Assembly (NCBI GenBank): GCA_022563535.1
Contig: JADFNE010000001.1
Coordinates: 109,080 to 173,079 of the forward strand
Direction: 5' to 3'
Source: Myxococcales bacterium
GTDB lineage: Bacteria; Myxococcota_A; UBA9160; UBA4427
Length of the DNA stretch: 64,000 nucleotides
The notes beneath the pieces were generated by a model that worked only from the letters and a program-made list of their open reading frames with translations, had not been told where the DNA came from and did no database searches. The translations under genes were made by a program, and so were the position numbers. Within the stretch, counting starts at the first letter, position 1; every line of letters begins with the position of its first letter. Below, one piece after another: positions 34,857 through 43,349 of this stretch.

Positions 34857-35936
34857 GTGAATTTTGACCTCACAGAGGAGCAGGAATTGCTCCAGGAAAC
34901 CGTTCGCGGCTTTGTCGCCAATGAGTGTCCACCACCACGGTTGCGCGAAATTTTTGATTCCGGTGAGGGAACGGATCCGGCCCTTTGGCAGGGGATGGCT
35001 GAGATGGGACTCGCGGGACTCATGATTCCCGAGGAGTATGGCGGCGCTGGGATGGAACTCCTCGAATTGGCGCTCGTTGCCGAGGCACTCGGAAGCGGTG
35101 TCCTGCCCGGCCCGTTTCTCGGACATTCACTCGCCGCGTTGGCGCTGATGCTCGCGGGCAGCGACGTCCAGAAGCGCCAGTGGCTACCGCGCCTGGCAAC
35201 CGGCGATGTGATCGGGACCTACGCGGTCGCCGAAGAAGACAGCCAGTGGGAGCCTTCGGAGTGGAGCGTCACAGAGCGCGCTGGCAAGCTCAACGGCACA
35301 AAACTCTACGTTCCCCACGCAGACATAGCAGATCTGATCGTCGTGGGATGTTCGGGTGGTGGCTTGGCGTTGGTCGAGCGAGAGACCCGGGGCGTGAGTC
35401 TCGAAAACATGCAGGGGATCGATCGCACCCGACCGATATTCAAAATCGTCTTCGACGCAGCGGATGCAGAGGCTCTCGAGTCGGGGGAGGCCGCGAGCCA
35501 GCGGGTTCGCGATGCCGCGCTGGTCTTGCTGGCCGCAGACAGCTTTGGCGTCGCGTCCAGCCTGATTCGTATGTCTGTCGACTACGCCAAGACCCGCGAG
35601 CAGTTCGGCACGATCATTGGACAGTTCCAGAGCGTGAAGCATCAACTCGCCAGGCTGTCCACGGACATCGAGCCCACCCGCGCGTTGGTCTGGTACGCCG
35701 CTCATGCGTTCGACCATCTTCCCGAAGACGCGGAGCGCGCCGCCGCGATTGTGAACTCACACCTCACCGATCGCGCCATGCACACCGCGCGTGAATCGGT
35801 TGAGCTGCACGGCGGCCTGGGCTTTACCTGGGAGTGCGATGTCCAGATGTGGTACAAGCGCGCGATGTTCAACCGGTCTGCGTTTGGGACCCCCGATGTC
35901 GTTCGCGGTCGCGTTGCCACGCTCGGAGGTTGGTAA
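34857..35936 (+). CDS. Acyl-CoA dehydrogenase, first subunit of an adjacent pair
   Basis: 359 aa flavoprotein of the acyl-CoA dehydrogenase family, from the N-terminal helical domain (NFDLTEEQELLQETVRGFV) through EEYGGAGMELLELALVAEALG to the C-terminal FAD/tetramer region (TREQFGTIIGQFQSVKHQLA; HGGLGFTWE). The middle beta domain is divergent: VAEEDSQWEPSE replaces the common ALTEP-GAGSD block, so FAD or substrate contacts there may come from the partner. GTG 34857 has GGGAG seven bases upstream; the GTG one codon earlier is possible. The next gene starts five bases after the stop, typical of alpha2beta2 dehydrogenases in steroid side-chain breakdown. Confidence 0.9.
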   Translation: MNFDLTEEQELLQETVRGFVANECPPPRLREIFDSGEGTDPALWQGMAEMGLAGLMIPEEYGGAGMELLELALVAEALGSGVLPGPFLGHSLAALALMLAGSDVQKRQWLPRLATGDVIGTYAVAEEDSQWEPSEWSVTERAGKLNGTKLYVPHADIADLIVVGCSGGGLALVERETRGVSLENMQGIDRTRPIFKIVFDAADAEALESGEAASQRVRDAALVLLAADSFGVASSLIRMSVDYAKTREQFGTIIGQFQSVKHQLARLSTDIEPTRALVWYAAHAFDHLPEDAERAAAIVNSHLTDRAMHTARESVELHGGLGFTWECDVQMWYKRAMFNRSAFGTPDVVRGRVATLGGW

Positions 35937-35940
35937 CTCC

Positions 35941-37149
35941 ATGAACCTCAGATACAGCAAAGAGTACGACACCTACCGCCAGAGCCTTCAGGAGTTTCTT
36001 AAGGGTTGGCCCCTGCAAGGCGACGAGGCCGAACTTCCAAAGCAGAAGCAGGAGCAACTCTTTCGCCAGCGCGGGGTCGAGGCTGGTTACGTCTACTTCG
36101 CAATTCCCAAAGAGTACGGCGGCGCAGGGCAGCAGCCCGACGTCTTGAAGAGCGCGATCATCACCGAGGAATACGCCAGAGTCGGAGCGCCGGGCAACTG
36201 TGTCAGTCAGGGCCCCGCACTGTTGGCTCCGACTTTGATCGAGTTTGGGACCGAAGAGCAGAAGCGCGAGTTTGTGCGTCCCACCTTGCGTGGCGATCTG
36301 CGCTGGTGCCAGGGCTATAGCGAGCCGGGCGCGGGTAGTGATCTCGCATCTCTGCAGTGCAGCGCAGTGCTCGATGGTGACGAATGGGTGATCAACGGTC
36401 AGAAGATATGGACCAGCAACGCGCAGGAAGCCGACTATATGTTCGGTCTGTTCCGCACGGAACCGAAAGCTAGCAAGCACGCCGGTATTTCGTATTTGCT
36501 CGTCGACTTGAAGCAACCGGAGATCGAAGTGCGGCCGCTCAAGCAGATGACCGGGGCGCTGGACTTCAACGAAGTCTTCTTTACCGATGCCCGTGCTCCC
36601 GCTGGCAATATCGTAGGCAAGCGTGGAGAGGGCTGGGCGGTGTCCCGGTCGACACTCAAACACGAGCGCAATTTGATCGGCAATCCGAACATGATGCGAG
36701 CGCACTTCAACAGCACCATCGCCCTGGCTCGCCGCAGCCAACGCGGTGGTCGGCCCGCGATCGAAGATCCGTTGATTCGCAACCGCCTGGCCGAGATCGA
36801 GGGTTACGTTCGCACCGCGGAGGTTTCGCACCTGCGTCAATTGACGGCAGAGGCCAAGGGCGAGGAGCTCAAGGTGATGCTCCCCATGATGATGAACAAG
36901 CTCTACTCAACCGACACGATGCAGAAGATCATGACCCTGGCCTATGACCTGCTGGGTGCCGACGGCATGCTCGCACCCACCGCCGAGGACATCGCGAGTT
37001 ACGCCCGCACCCACACCTCGACCGGGTTCGTCGAGCAATACATCTTTTCTCAAGGCCCGGCGATCGCCGGTGGCACGACGAATATTCAGCTCAACATCAT
37101 AGGGGAACGGGGTCTCGGCCTGCCTCGCGATCTTCGCGTCCCGAAATAG
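35941..37149 (+). CDS. Acyl-CoA dehydrogenase, second subunit of the pair
   Basis: 402 aa acyl-CoA dehydrogenase. It has the complete middle-domain signature (QGYSEPGAGSDLASL, about 121-135; GQKIWTSNAQEADY) and the C-terminal GGTTNIQLNIIGERGLGLPR. It should introduce the alpha-beta double bond into an acyl-CoA and pass electrons to ETF. The close junction with a divergent partner suggests a heteromeric enzyme such as the FadE28-FadE29 or Scd types. Together with the KstD-like protein and thiolase this hints at steroid or other polycyclic lipid catabolism. ATG 35941 is preceded by GGAGG; the longer frame lies inside the partner gene. Confidence 0.92.
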   Translation: MNLRYSKEYDTYRQSLQEFLKGWPLQGDEAELPKQKQEQLFRQRGVEAGYVYFAIPKEYGGAGQQPDVLKSAIITEEYARVGAPGNCVSQGPALLAPTLIEFGTEEQKREFVRPTLRGDLRWCQGYSEPGAGSDLASLQCSAVLDGDEWVINGQKIWTSNAQEADYMFGLFRTEPKASKHAGISYLLVDLKQPEIEVRPLKQMTGALDFNEVFFTDARAPAGNIVGKRGEGWAVSRSTLKHERNLIGNPNMMRAHFNSTIALARRSQRGGRPAIEDPLIRNRLAEIEGYVRTAEVSHLRQLTAEAKGEELKVMLPMMMNKLYSTDTMQKIMTLAYDLLGADGMLAPTAEDIASYARTHTSTGFVEQYIFSQGPAIAGGTTNIQLNIIGERGLGLPRDLRVPK

Positions 37150-37163
37150 TTCACGTTTCGCCG

Positions 37164-39104
37164 TTAGAAGAGCGTGATCCCGGCAAGCGCGAAGGCTACG
37201 CCCACAACGCCTCCCACGATCTGAATGACCACGCCCGGCCACAGGCTCAGGGATCGTTCGCGGATCATGGCCAACGCGGCGCCCGCAGCCAGCGCTGTCG
37301 CGCCGATGACGGCGACCTCCAGAAGGCCTTGTGGGAACGGATCCGCTGCGGTGATGTTCCACGCCAGTGCCGCTGTCGTGTAGACCAACATGTAAAAGAA
37401 GGTCGAAACCGACGCTGCCCGCGAGAACATCCAGGGGCCTGCGACTCGCTGGATCGGGCCCTGAAACAGGAACCATCCATGCACCGCGCCGCGGAACCAG
37501 GCTTCGCAGGCAATGGCGGCCAGTGTCGTGACGCCGAGCGCGATGAGCAGGGACGCGGGCTCGAGTGCGAGTCCGTGTGGGGCCCATACGTTTGCCGGAA
37601 CGGAGCACGCGATCACGATGGGTGCGAGGTAGAGCCAGTCGTGTCCGGCGGGTCTGCGCCAACCGAACATCCACAAGCGACCTCCGGAAGCGCTGAGAGA
37701 CGCGGGAAGAGCAATCGTGAGCGTCACCAACGACATTGCGATCAATCCGGCGCCCCCTGCGGTCATCGCTTCCAGGGCGCCGCCGCGCGGTTGCGAGATC
37801 ATCGTCGCGATGAACGCGGCGAATCCGCAGGCGACGACCAGGCTCGCGGTCAGGAACGACGTCGCGAGCCAGGGCCAAACTCGCTCGCGTTTGCTTGTGA
37901 GTCGATAGGCTTGCCGAAGGACACGCAAAATTTCGCTCGGCGGGAGTTGGGTTCCCGATACCCGGGGCGAACCGCCAATGTCGTCGGAGCCTCCCCAGCG
38001 ATTGCTGGCGGGCCGACCGTTGACCGCGGGATCGACGATGTTGAGCAGATCGTAAGTCGCTCCGAGATCAAAGTTCAAAATCGCAGAGACCCGGCGCAAA
38101 GTGTAATGACGATATTTCCCGTCTTTCCATTTTTCGAGAGCGATGATTCCGAGTTGGTCACCAAAACGATTTTTGAGTCTGCGCTCAGCTTCATAAATTC
38201 CGGACTGGTCCCTGCAGGCCACCGCGACCTTGCGATCTGCGATTTCCAGATGTCCCAAAATTTCTTCGATGCTGGTGTGGTCCTGAAAATCGGCTCTTGT
38301 GTAAACGAGTCGATCGATTTCCCCCAACATGGCCGCGGCGAATTCGCGCCAATCGAGGTCGGGCCACCGCTCCTTGGTGCGATATTCCTTTTCCCGGGTG
38401 TAGAGGTTGTCGAGTCGGCCGCGGGCTTCGCGCAAGGTGTTCTGGGTGAGGCCACAGAAGTCGGCGAGTTCGGAGCCGTTTGCGTCGATCGCACCCTCGA
38501 GTCGCAGCAGGGGCAGCAGCACGTCCTTGGATCGGCTGCTGAGCTTCGGGACCCTGCGGAAGTTCAACAGCACCCAGATTGCAAACAAAGTGTCGAGATC
38601 GGGTTCGCTCGCGAAGAGCGTCCAGTCTCCTTCGTCGAGCTCAATGCCGTTCACCACCAGCACCAGTGCCTGCTCGCAGGTCGCCAGCGTGAAGGGACGG
38701 ATGACCCCTTGATGGTGATCCAGGTTGTAGAATCGGGACCTGTTGTCGAGCTTGGGCGGAAAGTGGCCGGCGCCATCCAGGAAAATCACGCGGCCGCCCA
38801 TTCCGCGAGCGTCCGATTCTGAAAACGTTTGCTTCGGATCGATGCAGACGCGAACCCGGGGCGCGTCGTCGCAGTGCAGGAAGTAGCCGTCTTCCGACTT
38901 GCGAACCTCGTAACGGTCCGGCACTGCAGGAGGAATCCCCGGAGTTTCCGACAGCGCGGACTCGGCCAGAGGACTGCGATGGGTGCCCAGCCAGGGCCGC
39001 CGCTTCTCCGCTGGCGTATCCGCACGCTGCGAATCGATCTCGCTGCCAGCCGGCCGCGGTACTTGTAGCGGCAGATCGGGGGTCCACTTTCTTCGATCAG
39101 TCAT
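37164..39104 (-). CDS. DHH-phosphoesterase-like domain fused to a CPBP-like membrane domain
   Basis: 646 aa. A low-complexity Pro/Arg-rich N-terminus (1-60) precedes a soluble domain with FYNLDHHQG (DHH at 129-131) and SEPDLDTLFAIWVLLN (Asp169, Asp171), reminiscent of DHH phosphoesterases and their DxD metal residues. From about residue 440 there are six to eight hydrophobic helices. One carries CEAWFRGAVHGWFL, close to the EExxFRG motif of CPBP (Rce1/ABI) intramembrane proteases but with the first Glu replaced by Cys. No clear second CPBP histidine is seen. It may be a membrane-tethered phosphodiesterase. The start ATG has only a weak ribosome site. Confidence 0.65.
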   Translation of the reverse strand: MTDRRKWTPDLPLQVPRPAGSEIDSQRADTPAEKRRPWLGTHRSPLAESALSETPGIPPAVPDRYEVRKSEDGYFLHCDDAPRVRVCIDPKQTFSESDARGMGGRVIFLDGAGHFPPKLDNRSRFYNLDHHQGVIRPFTLATCEQALVLVVNGIELDEGDWTLFASEPDLDTLFAIWVLLNFRRVPKLSSRSKDVLLPLLRLEGAIDANGSELADFCGLTQNTLREARGRLDNLYTREKEYRTKERWPDLDWREFAAAMLGEIDRLVYTRADFQDHTSIEEILGHLEIADRKVAVACRDQSGIYEAERRLKNRFGDQLGIIALEKWKDGKYRHYTLRRVSAILNFDLGATYDLLNIVDPAVNGRPASNRWGGSDDIGGSPRVSGTQLPPSEILRVLRQAYRLTSKRERVWPWLATSFLTASLVVACGFAAFIATMISQPRGGALEAMTAGGAGLIAMSLVTLTIALPASLSASGGRLWMFGWRRPAGHDWLYLAPIVIACSVPANVWAPHGLALEPASLLIALGVTTLAAIACEAWFRGAVHGWFLFQGPIQRVAGPWMFSRAASVSTFFYMLVYTTAALAWNITAADPFPQGLLEVAVIGATALAAGAALAMIRERSLSLWPGVVIQIVGGVVGVAFALAGITLF

Positions 39105-39374
39105 AGGCGGTGCCAGAGTGTGCCCGACTTGTCTCTTCGCTTCCCGTGAAGCGCGACCAAAAAAACCCTTTGTCGCAAGGTTGCACCGCAAGCCTCCGAG
39201 ATGGAAGGGGATTTTTCTGATGACCTGTGGGGAGTCGCGGACCTGGGGGTTCGAGAAGCGTGGGAAATCAAGGCGGATCGCACTTCGCGTGTCGCGGACG
39301 CCGAAGCTTCCGAACCACTTCTCTATGTCGTTCGCGTCTTCGGTAAAGAGACGCGCCCTGAAACACGGCGCAGT

Positions 39375-40607
39375 TCAGGAAGGCAGGCGGCTCAGTATTT
39401 TGTCTGCGGCGATTCTCGGTGTGAGGTCGGGTGCGATCTGTTTGCCGACTTCCCGGGCTCGATGCGAGAGGAACTCGTTATCGAGAACGCTCGCGATCAA
39501 CTCACTCAATCGATTCGCCGTCAAACGCGCCCGTGGAAGTGGCGCCGGTGCGAGACCCAGGTTCATGATTCGCTTGCCCCACCAGTACTGATCGAGAAGA
39601 TGGGGAACGATGACCTGCGGCACGCCCGCTTGTGCGACGCGAGTGGTGGTGCCGGCGCCCCCGTGGTGGACAACCGCAGCGCAACGCGGAAAGAGCGAGG
39701 CATGAGAGACCGGGCCGGTGCGAATGACGTTTTCGGGAAGGGCGCCTTCCCCGAGCCCGGCCCAGCCTTCGGATACGATCGCGCGGCAACCGACACGTTC
39801 GATTGCTTGCAAAATCAAGCGTGTCGTCGCTACAGGGGTGGCATCGGTCATGCTGCCGAAACCGACATAGACCGGCGGGCTTCCCTGCGCGAGGAAATTT
39901 TCGAGTTTCTCGGGTAGGGGTTCGATGTCGTGGTCGTGGATGCAACCGAGCTGCTCCACGGGCATGCTGCATTCAGAGGGAACCGGCGCCAGCAATGGAT
40001 CGGTCGCGAGGATCGGGTGCTCCGACAAGATATGGCTGTAGCCGTGTCCTGTTTTTCCGAGGCCGAGATATTTTTTGCGCGCGCGATTGAGTCCAAAACG
40101 AGTCAGTGCGTCGAACGGCCCGAGCAACATCCGCCAGGCAATCTTGTTTGCCCAGGGCGGCAGAGCCTGGCTGGGAATGAACGGCGGACTGTGTTCTTGC
40201 GAAGGCAGCATGACGGGGCAGAACATGACGTAGCGATAGGGGATGCCGTGCAACTCGGCGACACTTCCCCCTGCGAACTGCACTCCAGCTCCCAGAATCA
40301 GATCCGCATCCTCGGTGGCATCCGGAAGTCGCGTGAACTGCTTGTGCATGCTGTCTTTGAAATACTCGAACTGCGCCCGATTGGCCCCGAGTCCCCGGCT
40401 CGATATCGCGGTTGCGACTCTGCCCAGAAACTCCCGAGTGTCGCTTCCTACTTCGCGGTACTCGAAGTTGTTGGTTGCTGCGAACGTCGCGAAGTTGCGA
40501 GGGCCGCAGAATACGACCTCATGCCCGGCAGCCTGGAAGGCATTGCCGAGGGAGAACATGGGGTAGACATCGCCGCGAGTACCTTCGACAGCAAGAGCAA
40601 TGCGCAT
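39375..40607 (-). CDS. GT1-family glycosyltransferase (sterol/antibiotic type)
   Basis: 410 aa GT-B glycosyltransferase. The N-terminal Rossmann domain opens with RIALAVEGTRGDVYPMFSLGNAFQAAGHEV, typical of sterol 3-beta-glucosyltransferases and glycopeptide transferases. The C-terminal nucleotide-sugar site is HHGGAGTTTRVAQAGVPQVIVPHLLDQYWWGKRI. It probably glycosylates a lipid, sterol or polyketide alcohol with UDP- or dTDP-sugar. ATG 40607 has GGAGG nine bases upstream. It is a single leftward gene, 270 bases from the DHH-like gene. Confidence 0.9.
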   Translation of the reverse strand: MRIALAVEGTRGDVYPMFSLGNAFQAAGHEVVFCGPRNFATFAATNNFEYREVGSDTREFLGRVATAISSRGLGANRAQFEYFKDSMHKQFTRLPDATEDADLILGAGVQFAGGSVAELHGIPYRYVMFCPVMLPSQEHSPPFIPSQALPPWANKIAWRMLLGPFDALTRFGLNRARKKYLGLGKTGHGYSHILSEHPILATDPLLAPVPSECSMPVEQLGCIHDHDIEPLPEKLENFLAQGSPPVYVGFGSMTDATPVATTRLILQAIERVGCRAIVSEGWAGLGEGALPENVIRTGPVSHASLFPRCAAVVHHGGAGTTTRVAQAGVPQVIVPHLLDQYWWGKRIMNLGLAPAPLPRARLTANRLSELIASVLDNEFLSHRAREVGKQIAPDLTPRIAADKILSRLPS

Positions 40608-40929
40608 CGGTGAGCCTCCGCAAAAGGGTTCCCCTCCCTCTCCCGCAGTCACTGCCCACTTCTATCGCGAGCGCGAGGAATGAGCTTTAGAGGTAATTGG
40701 GCGGGGGGTTGCTGCCGTCGCTACATCCGCAACAGGCGTGCGACTGACGTGCAAGTAGAACCCTGCATGCACAAACATTGAAACCACCGGAAGCCCGGGG
40801 TCCTTGGTGTGTCGACTCACGAGAAGGTAAAGGGGTGCATAGTTCATGATCTCGAACTTGAGATCACTCGTAGGATCCAAGGCGTTCGCGACGAGATTCC
40901 AGTCGAGGGCGGAAGCGTCTCATTTGAAG
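40608..40929. other. 322-base intergenic region without a convincing gene
   Basis: A leftward open frame at 40662-40880 could encode up to 72 residues from TTG. It lacks a ribosome site, has mixed third-base composition unlike its neighbours, and matches no family I know. It is left unannotated. Confidence 0.5.
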
Positions 40930-42414
40930 TTACTGATCGGTCGCATCGCGCGCGCCGCCTATGGGTGCGCAGGCAATGGCGAATGAACACGTTGCCGCGA
41001 TCGGAATCCAGTAGGTCCAGGCGATCAACGTCTCGCCCAAAAACACGGGGTGGAGGAAAAGCGCGAGACCAACCAAACCGCCCGCAATCAATCCAAGGAC
41101 CGCTGCAGAGTCTCGTCCCGAGGGTCGCAGCAAGATTCCCCGTGCGAAGATGCCGAGCAGGCCTCCGTAGAGGATTGACATCGAAGAGAGCGCAAACTCG
41201 ATGAGTGATGGAAGCGAACCCTCTGCCTGCAGATATTGATGATACGTAGACATCGATAACGCCGATGCGATCAACAGGATTCCCGTGACTGTCGAGGCGC
41301 GTCGCAGGCGCCTTGCGAGTTCTGGCTGGGCTTCCGTGCCGGAGGGGTGGGCGACGATGTCGACCACCCAGGTCGTGGCAATCGCACAGATCGCAGAATC
41401 GAGGCTGCTCATCGCCGCTGCGAACAAGCCCGCAAAGACGAGTCCTCGGGCTCCCGCCGACAATTCGTGAAGTGCGTAGGTCGGCAGGATTTGATCCGTT
41501 GCCGCAACGTCGTAAGGGGGAGCGATCGAATAATAATGCGCGATTCCGGTTCCCACGAAGAGGAACATCAGAGTCAGGGGAAAGTTGAGCAGAGCCGAGC
41601 CGGTCAGCGCGCGGGCTCCAGCAGATGCGGTGCGTGTCGTGAGCAGGCGCTGCACCATGTCATGGTCGGTGGCGTGGGTGGCGAGGGTCAAGAAGAAGCC
41701 GCCGATCAACGCGGTTCCAAGGCCCGCACTCGTTGTCAGGGTGAAGAACGGCGTCCACTGGAAGATGTTCGTCTTCTCATTTGCCGCGCCCCAGTTGAAT
41801 ACTGCCGTTGCGCCGCCGTCGACACTCGTGACGCTCCACAACAGCGCGCACACTGCGGCTACGAAGACCGCACCCTGGAGCGCATCCGTCCAGATGACCG
41901 AGCGGATGCCGCCGACGCGGGTGTATGCGATGGCCAGGATGCCGCAGCCAACGATGGTCCATTCGATCGTCTGTCCAGCTACGATCGAAAAGGCGAGGGC
42001 GGCGATGAACAGCCGCACGCCCGACGCGAGGATTCTCCCCGAGGCGAAGGCGATCGCAGCGGCGCGGCGCGTCTGCGGACCGAAGGATGATTCGAGGAAT
42101 CCGTAGACGGTGACGACTTTGAGTCTGTGATATAGCGGGATCACCCAGCGGGCGAGGACGAGCTTGCCGAGCAGCGCGCCGAAGGCGAGTTGGAGGTAGC
42201 TCCAATTGCCCGTGTAGGCCGCTACCGGAACACCGATGAAGGTCGCCGCGGAAAGTTCGGTTGCGACCATCGACAGCAGTACCGCCCAGCCCGGTACCGC
42301 GCGTTGCCCGAGCAGCAGGTCCTGTGCCGTTGAATGTCGGCGCGCCGCGAACATTCCGATTCCCAGGACCGAACCCGCGTAGATGACAATGACGATGTAG
42401 TCAAAGTCACTCAT
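40930..42414 (-). CDS. Sodium:solute symporter family transporter
   Basis: 494 aa with about 13 hydrophobic helices. Family features include the N-terminal YIVIVIYAGSVLGIGMFAARR, the sodium-site region LLSMVATELSAATFIGVPVAAY, and GGIRSVIWTDALQG in the middle, a classical SSS signature. It has no DUF4212 partner and belongs to a different branch from the symporter at 21-23 kb. The substrate (sugar, proline, sialic acid or other organic anion) cannot be told. It is divergent from the CBS-domain gene. Confidence 0.9.
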   Translation of the reverse strand: MSDFDYIVIVIYAGSVLGIGMFAARRHSTAQDLLLGQRAVPGWAVLLSMVATELSAATFIGVPVAAYTGNWSYLQLAFGALLGKLVLARWVIPLYHRLKVVTVYGFLESSFGPQTRRAAAIAFASGRILASGVRLFIAALAFSIVAGQTIEWTIVGCGILAIAYTRVGGIRSVIWTDALQGAVFVAAVCALLWSVTSVDGGATAVFNWGAANEKTNIFQWTPFFTLTTSAGLGTALIGGFFLTLATHATDHDMVQRLLTTRTASAGARALTGSALLNFPLTLMFLFVGTGIAHYYSIAPPYDVAATDQILPTYALHELSAGARGLVFAGLFAAAMSSLDSAICAIATTWVVDIVAHPSGTEAQPELARRLRRASTVTGILLIASALSMSTYHQYLQAEGSLPSLIEFALSSMSILYGGLLGIFARGILLRPSGRDSAAVLGLIAGGLVGLALFLHPVFLGETLIAWTYWIPIAATCSFAIACAPIGGARDATDQ

Positions 42415-42639
42415 GATGCTTGGAAGTTTTCAAAAGTTGTCCAGAGATTGTCGTCGCATCGAGCAAGATCCCCCCTTTTTTGTCGAGCTAACACCCGAGC
42501 AAAATTCATCTCGATACCCGGTGATAGACTATCGCGCCGCCCCCGGGGAGTGTGCAAATTTGAACCGCGAACTTTTTCGAGAATCGATGCTCAACTTGCA
42601 CACCAATCCTATAGAATGAATTGATCCAAGAGGGCACTG

Positions 42640-43203
42640 ATGCGACCTGAAAACGAAGACACCAAGTTGGACGTAGACGACGAGGCTTATTTCGACGATA
42701 CCGAACGCAAGCCTCGTCACCGCTTCGACGAGAAGTTGTTGCAAGCGCCGATCAGCGTTTTGTCGCGACGGATTCCGATGGTGTTTACCGAGTCCGACAC
42801 GGTTCAGACCGCAGTACGCGCGATGCAGGCGGAACATCGAGGCGTCGTGTTGATTTCTGAGGATGGCACCCGGCAGACTGAGTTGACCGGCATCTTTACC
42901 GAACGAGACGTGCTGCTGCGGGTCGTGGATCGCGGTCGCGATCCGAGCACGGTATGTCTGCGGGAAGTCATGGCGAAGAACCCCGAATCACTGCTGCGCA
43001 CTGCGCCGGTCGCAGCGGTGTTGAACAAGATGTCCGTCGGGGGTTTCCGTCACGTACCGATCGTCGATTCTCGGGGCAGGCCCGTGTTCGTCGTATCCAT
43101 GCGCGATGCGGTCGAGTATCTCGTCGATTCGTTCCCGACCGAAATCTCCAATCTTCCACCCCAGGATGGCCCCGAGCGCTACCGAACCCGGGACGGTGCC
43201 TGA
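42640..43203 (+). CDS. Two-CBS-domain protein
   Basis: 187 aa cytoplasmic protein consisting of a short acidic N-terminus (1-30) and a Bateman module of two CBS motifs (about 36-98 and 107-168). GIFTERDVLLRVV and FVVSMRDAVEYLV are the matching ends of the two repeats. Such stand-alone modules bind adenine nucleotides or SAM and regulate partners. The next gene encodes an EAL-HDOD protein and is separated by 146 bases with alternative hairpins, so the pair may be controlled together. Confidence 0.88.
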   Translation: MRPENEDTKLDVDDEAYFDDTERKPRHRFDEKLLQAPISVLSRRIPMVFTESDTVQTAVRAMQAEHRGVVLISEDGTRQTELTGIFTERDVLLRVVDRGRDPSTVCLREVMAKNPESLLRTAPVAAVLNKMSVGGFRHVPIVDSRGRPVFVVSMRDAVEYLVDSFPTEISNLPPQDGPERYRTRDGA

Positions 43204-43206
43204 GTC

Positions 43207-43238
43207 ACTGTTGTCTGCTCAACAGTTTCCCTGAGCAG
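43207..43238 (+). promoter_or_regulatory. Two mutually exclusive hairpins (attenuator-like)
   Basis: ACTGTTG (43207-43213) can pair with CAACAGT (43220-43226). Alternatively CTGCTCA (43215-43221) can pair with TGAGCAG (43232-43238). The two seven-base stems share bases, so only one can form. They start right after the CBS stop codon. Neither is followed by a strong U run, so this is a candidate switch or weak terminator only. Confidence 0.4.
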
Positions 43239-43349
43239 GATCTGGCTCGGGTTCCGGATCGCTTCTGCCTTCGAAGCTTACAGCCCAACATCCGTTCTCC
43301 GATAGAGACTACTGTCCGTGCGCTCATTGCACGGGTGTGGGCGGGAACG

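Noticed and set aside
40662..40880. Possible 61-72-residue leftward protein
   Set aside because: No ribosome site or family resemblance and third-base composition unlike neighbouring genes.
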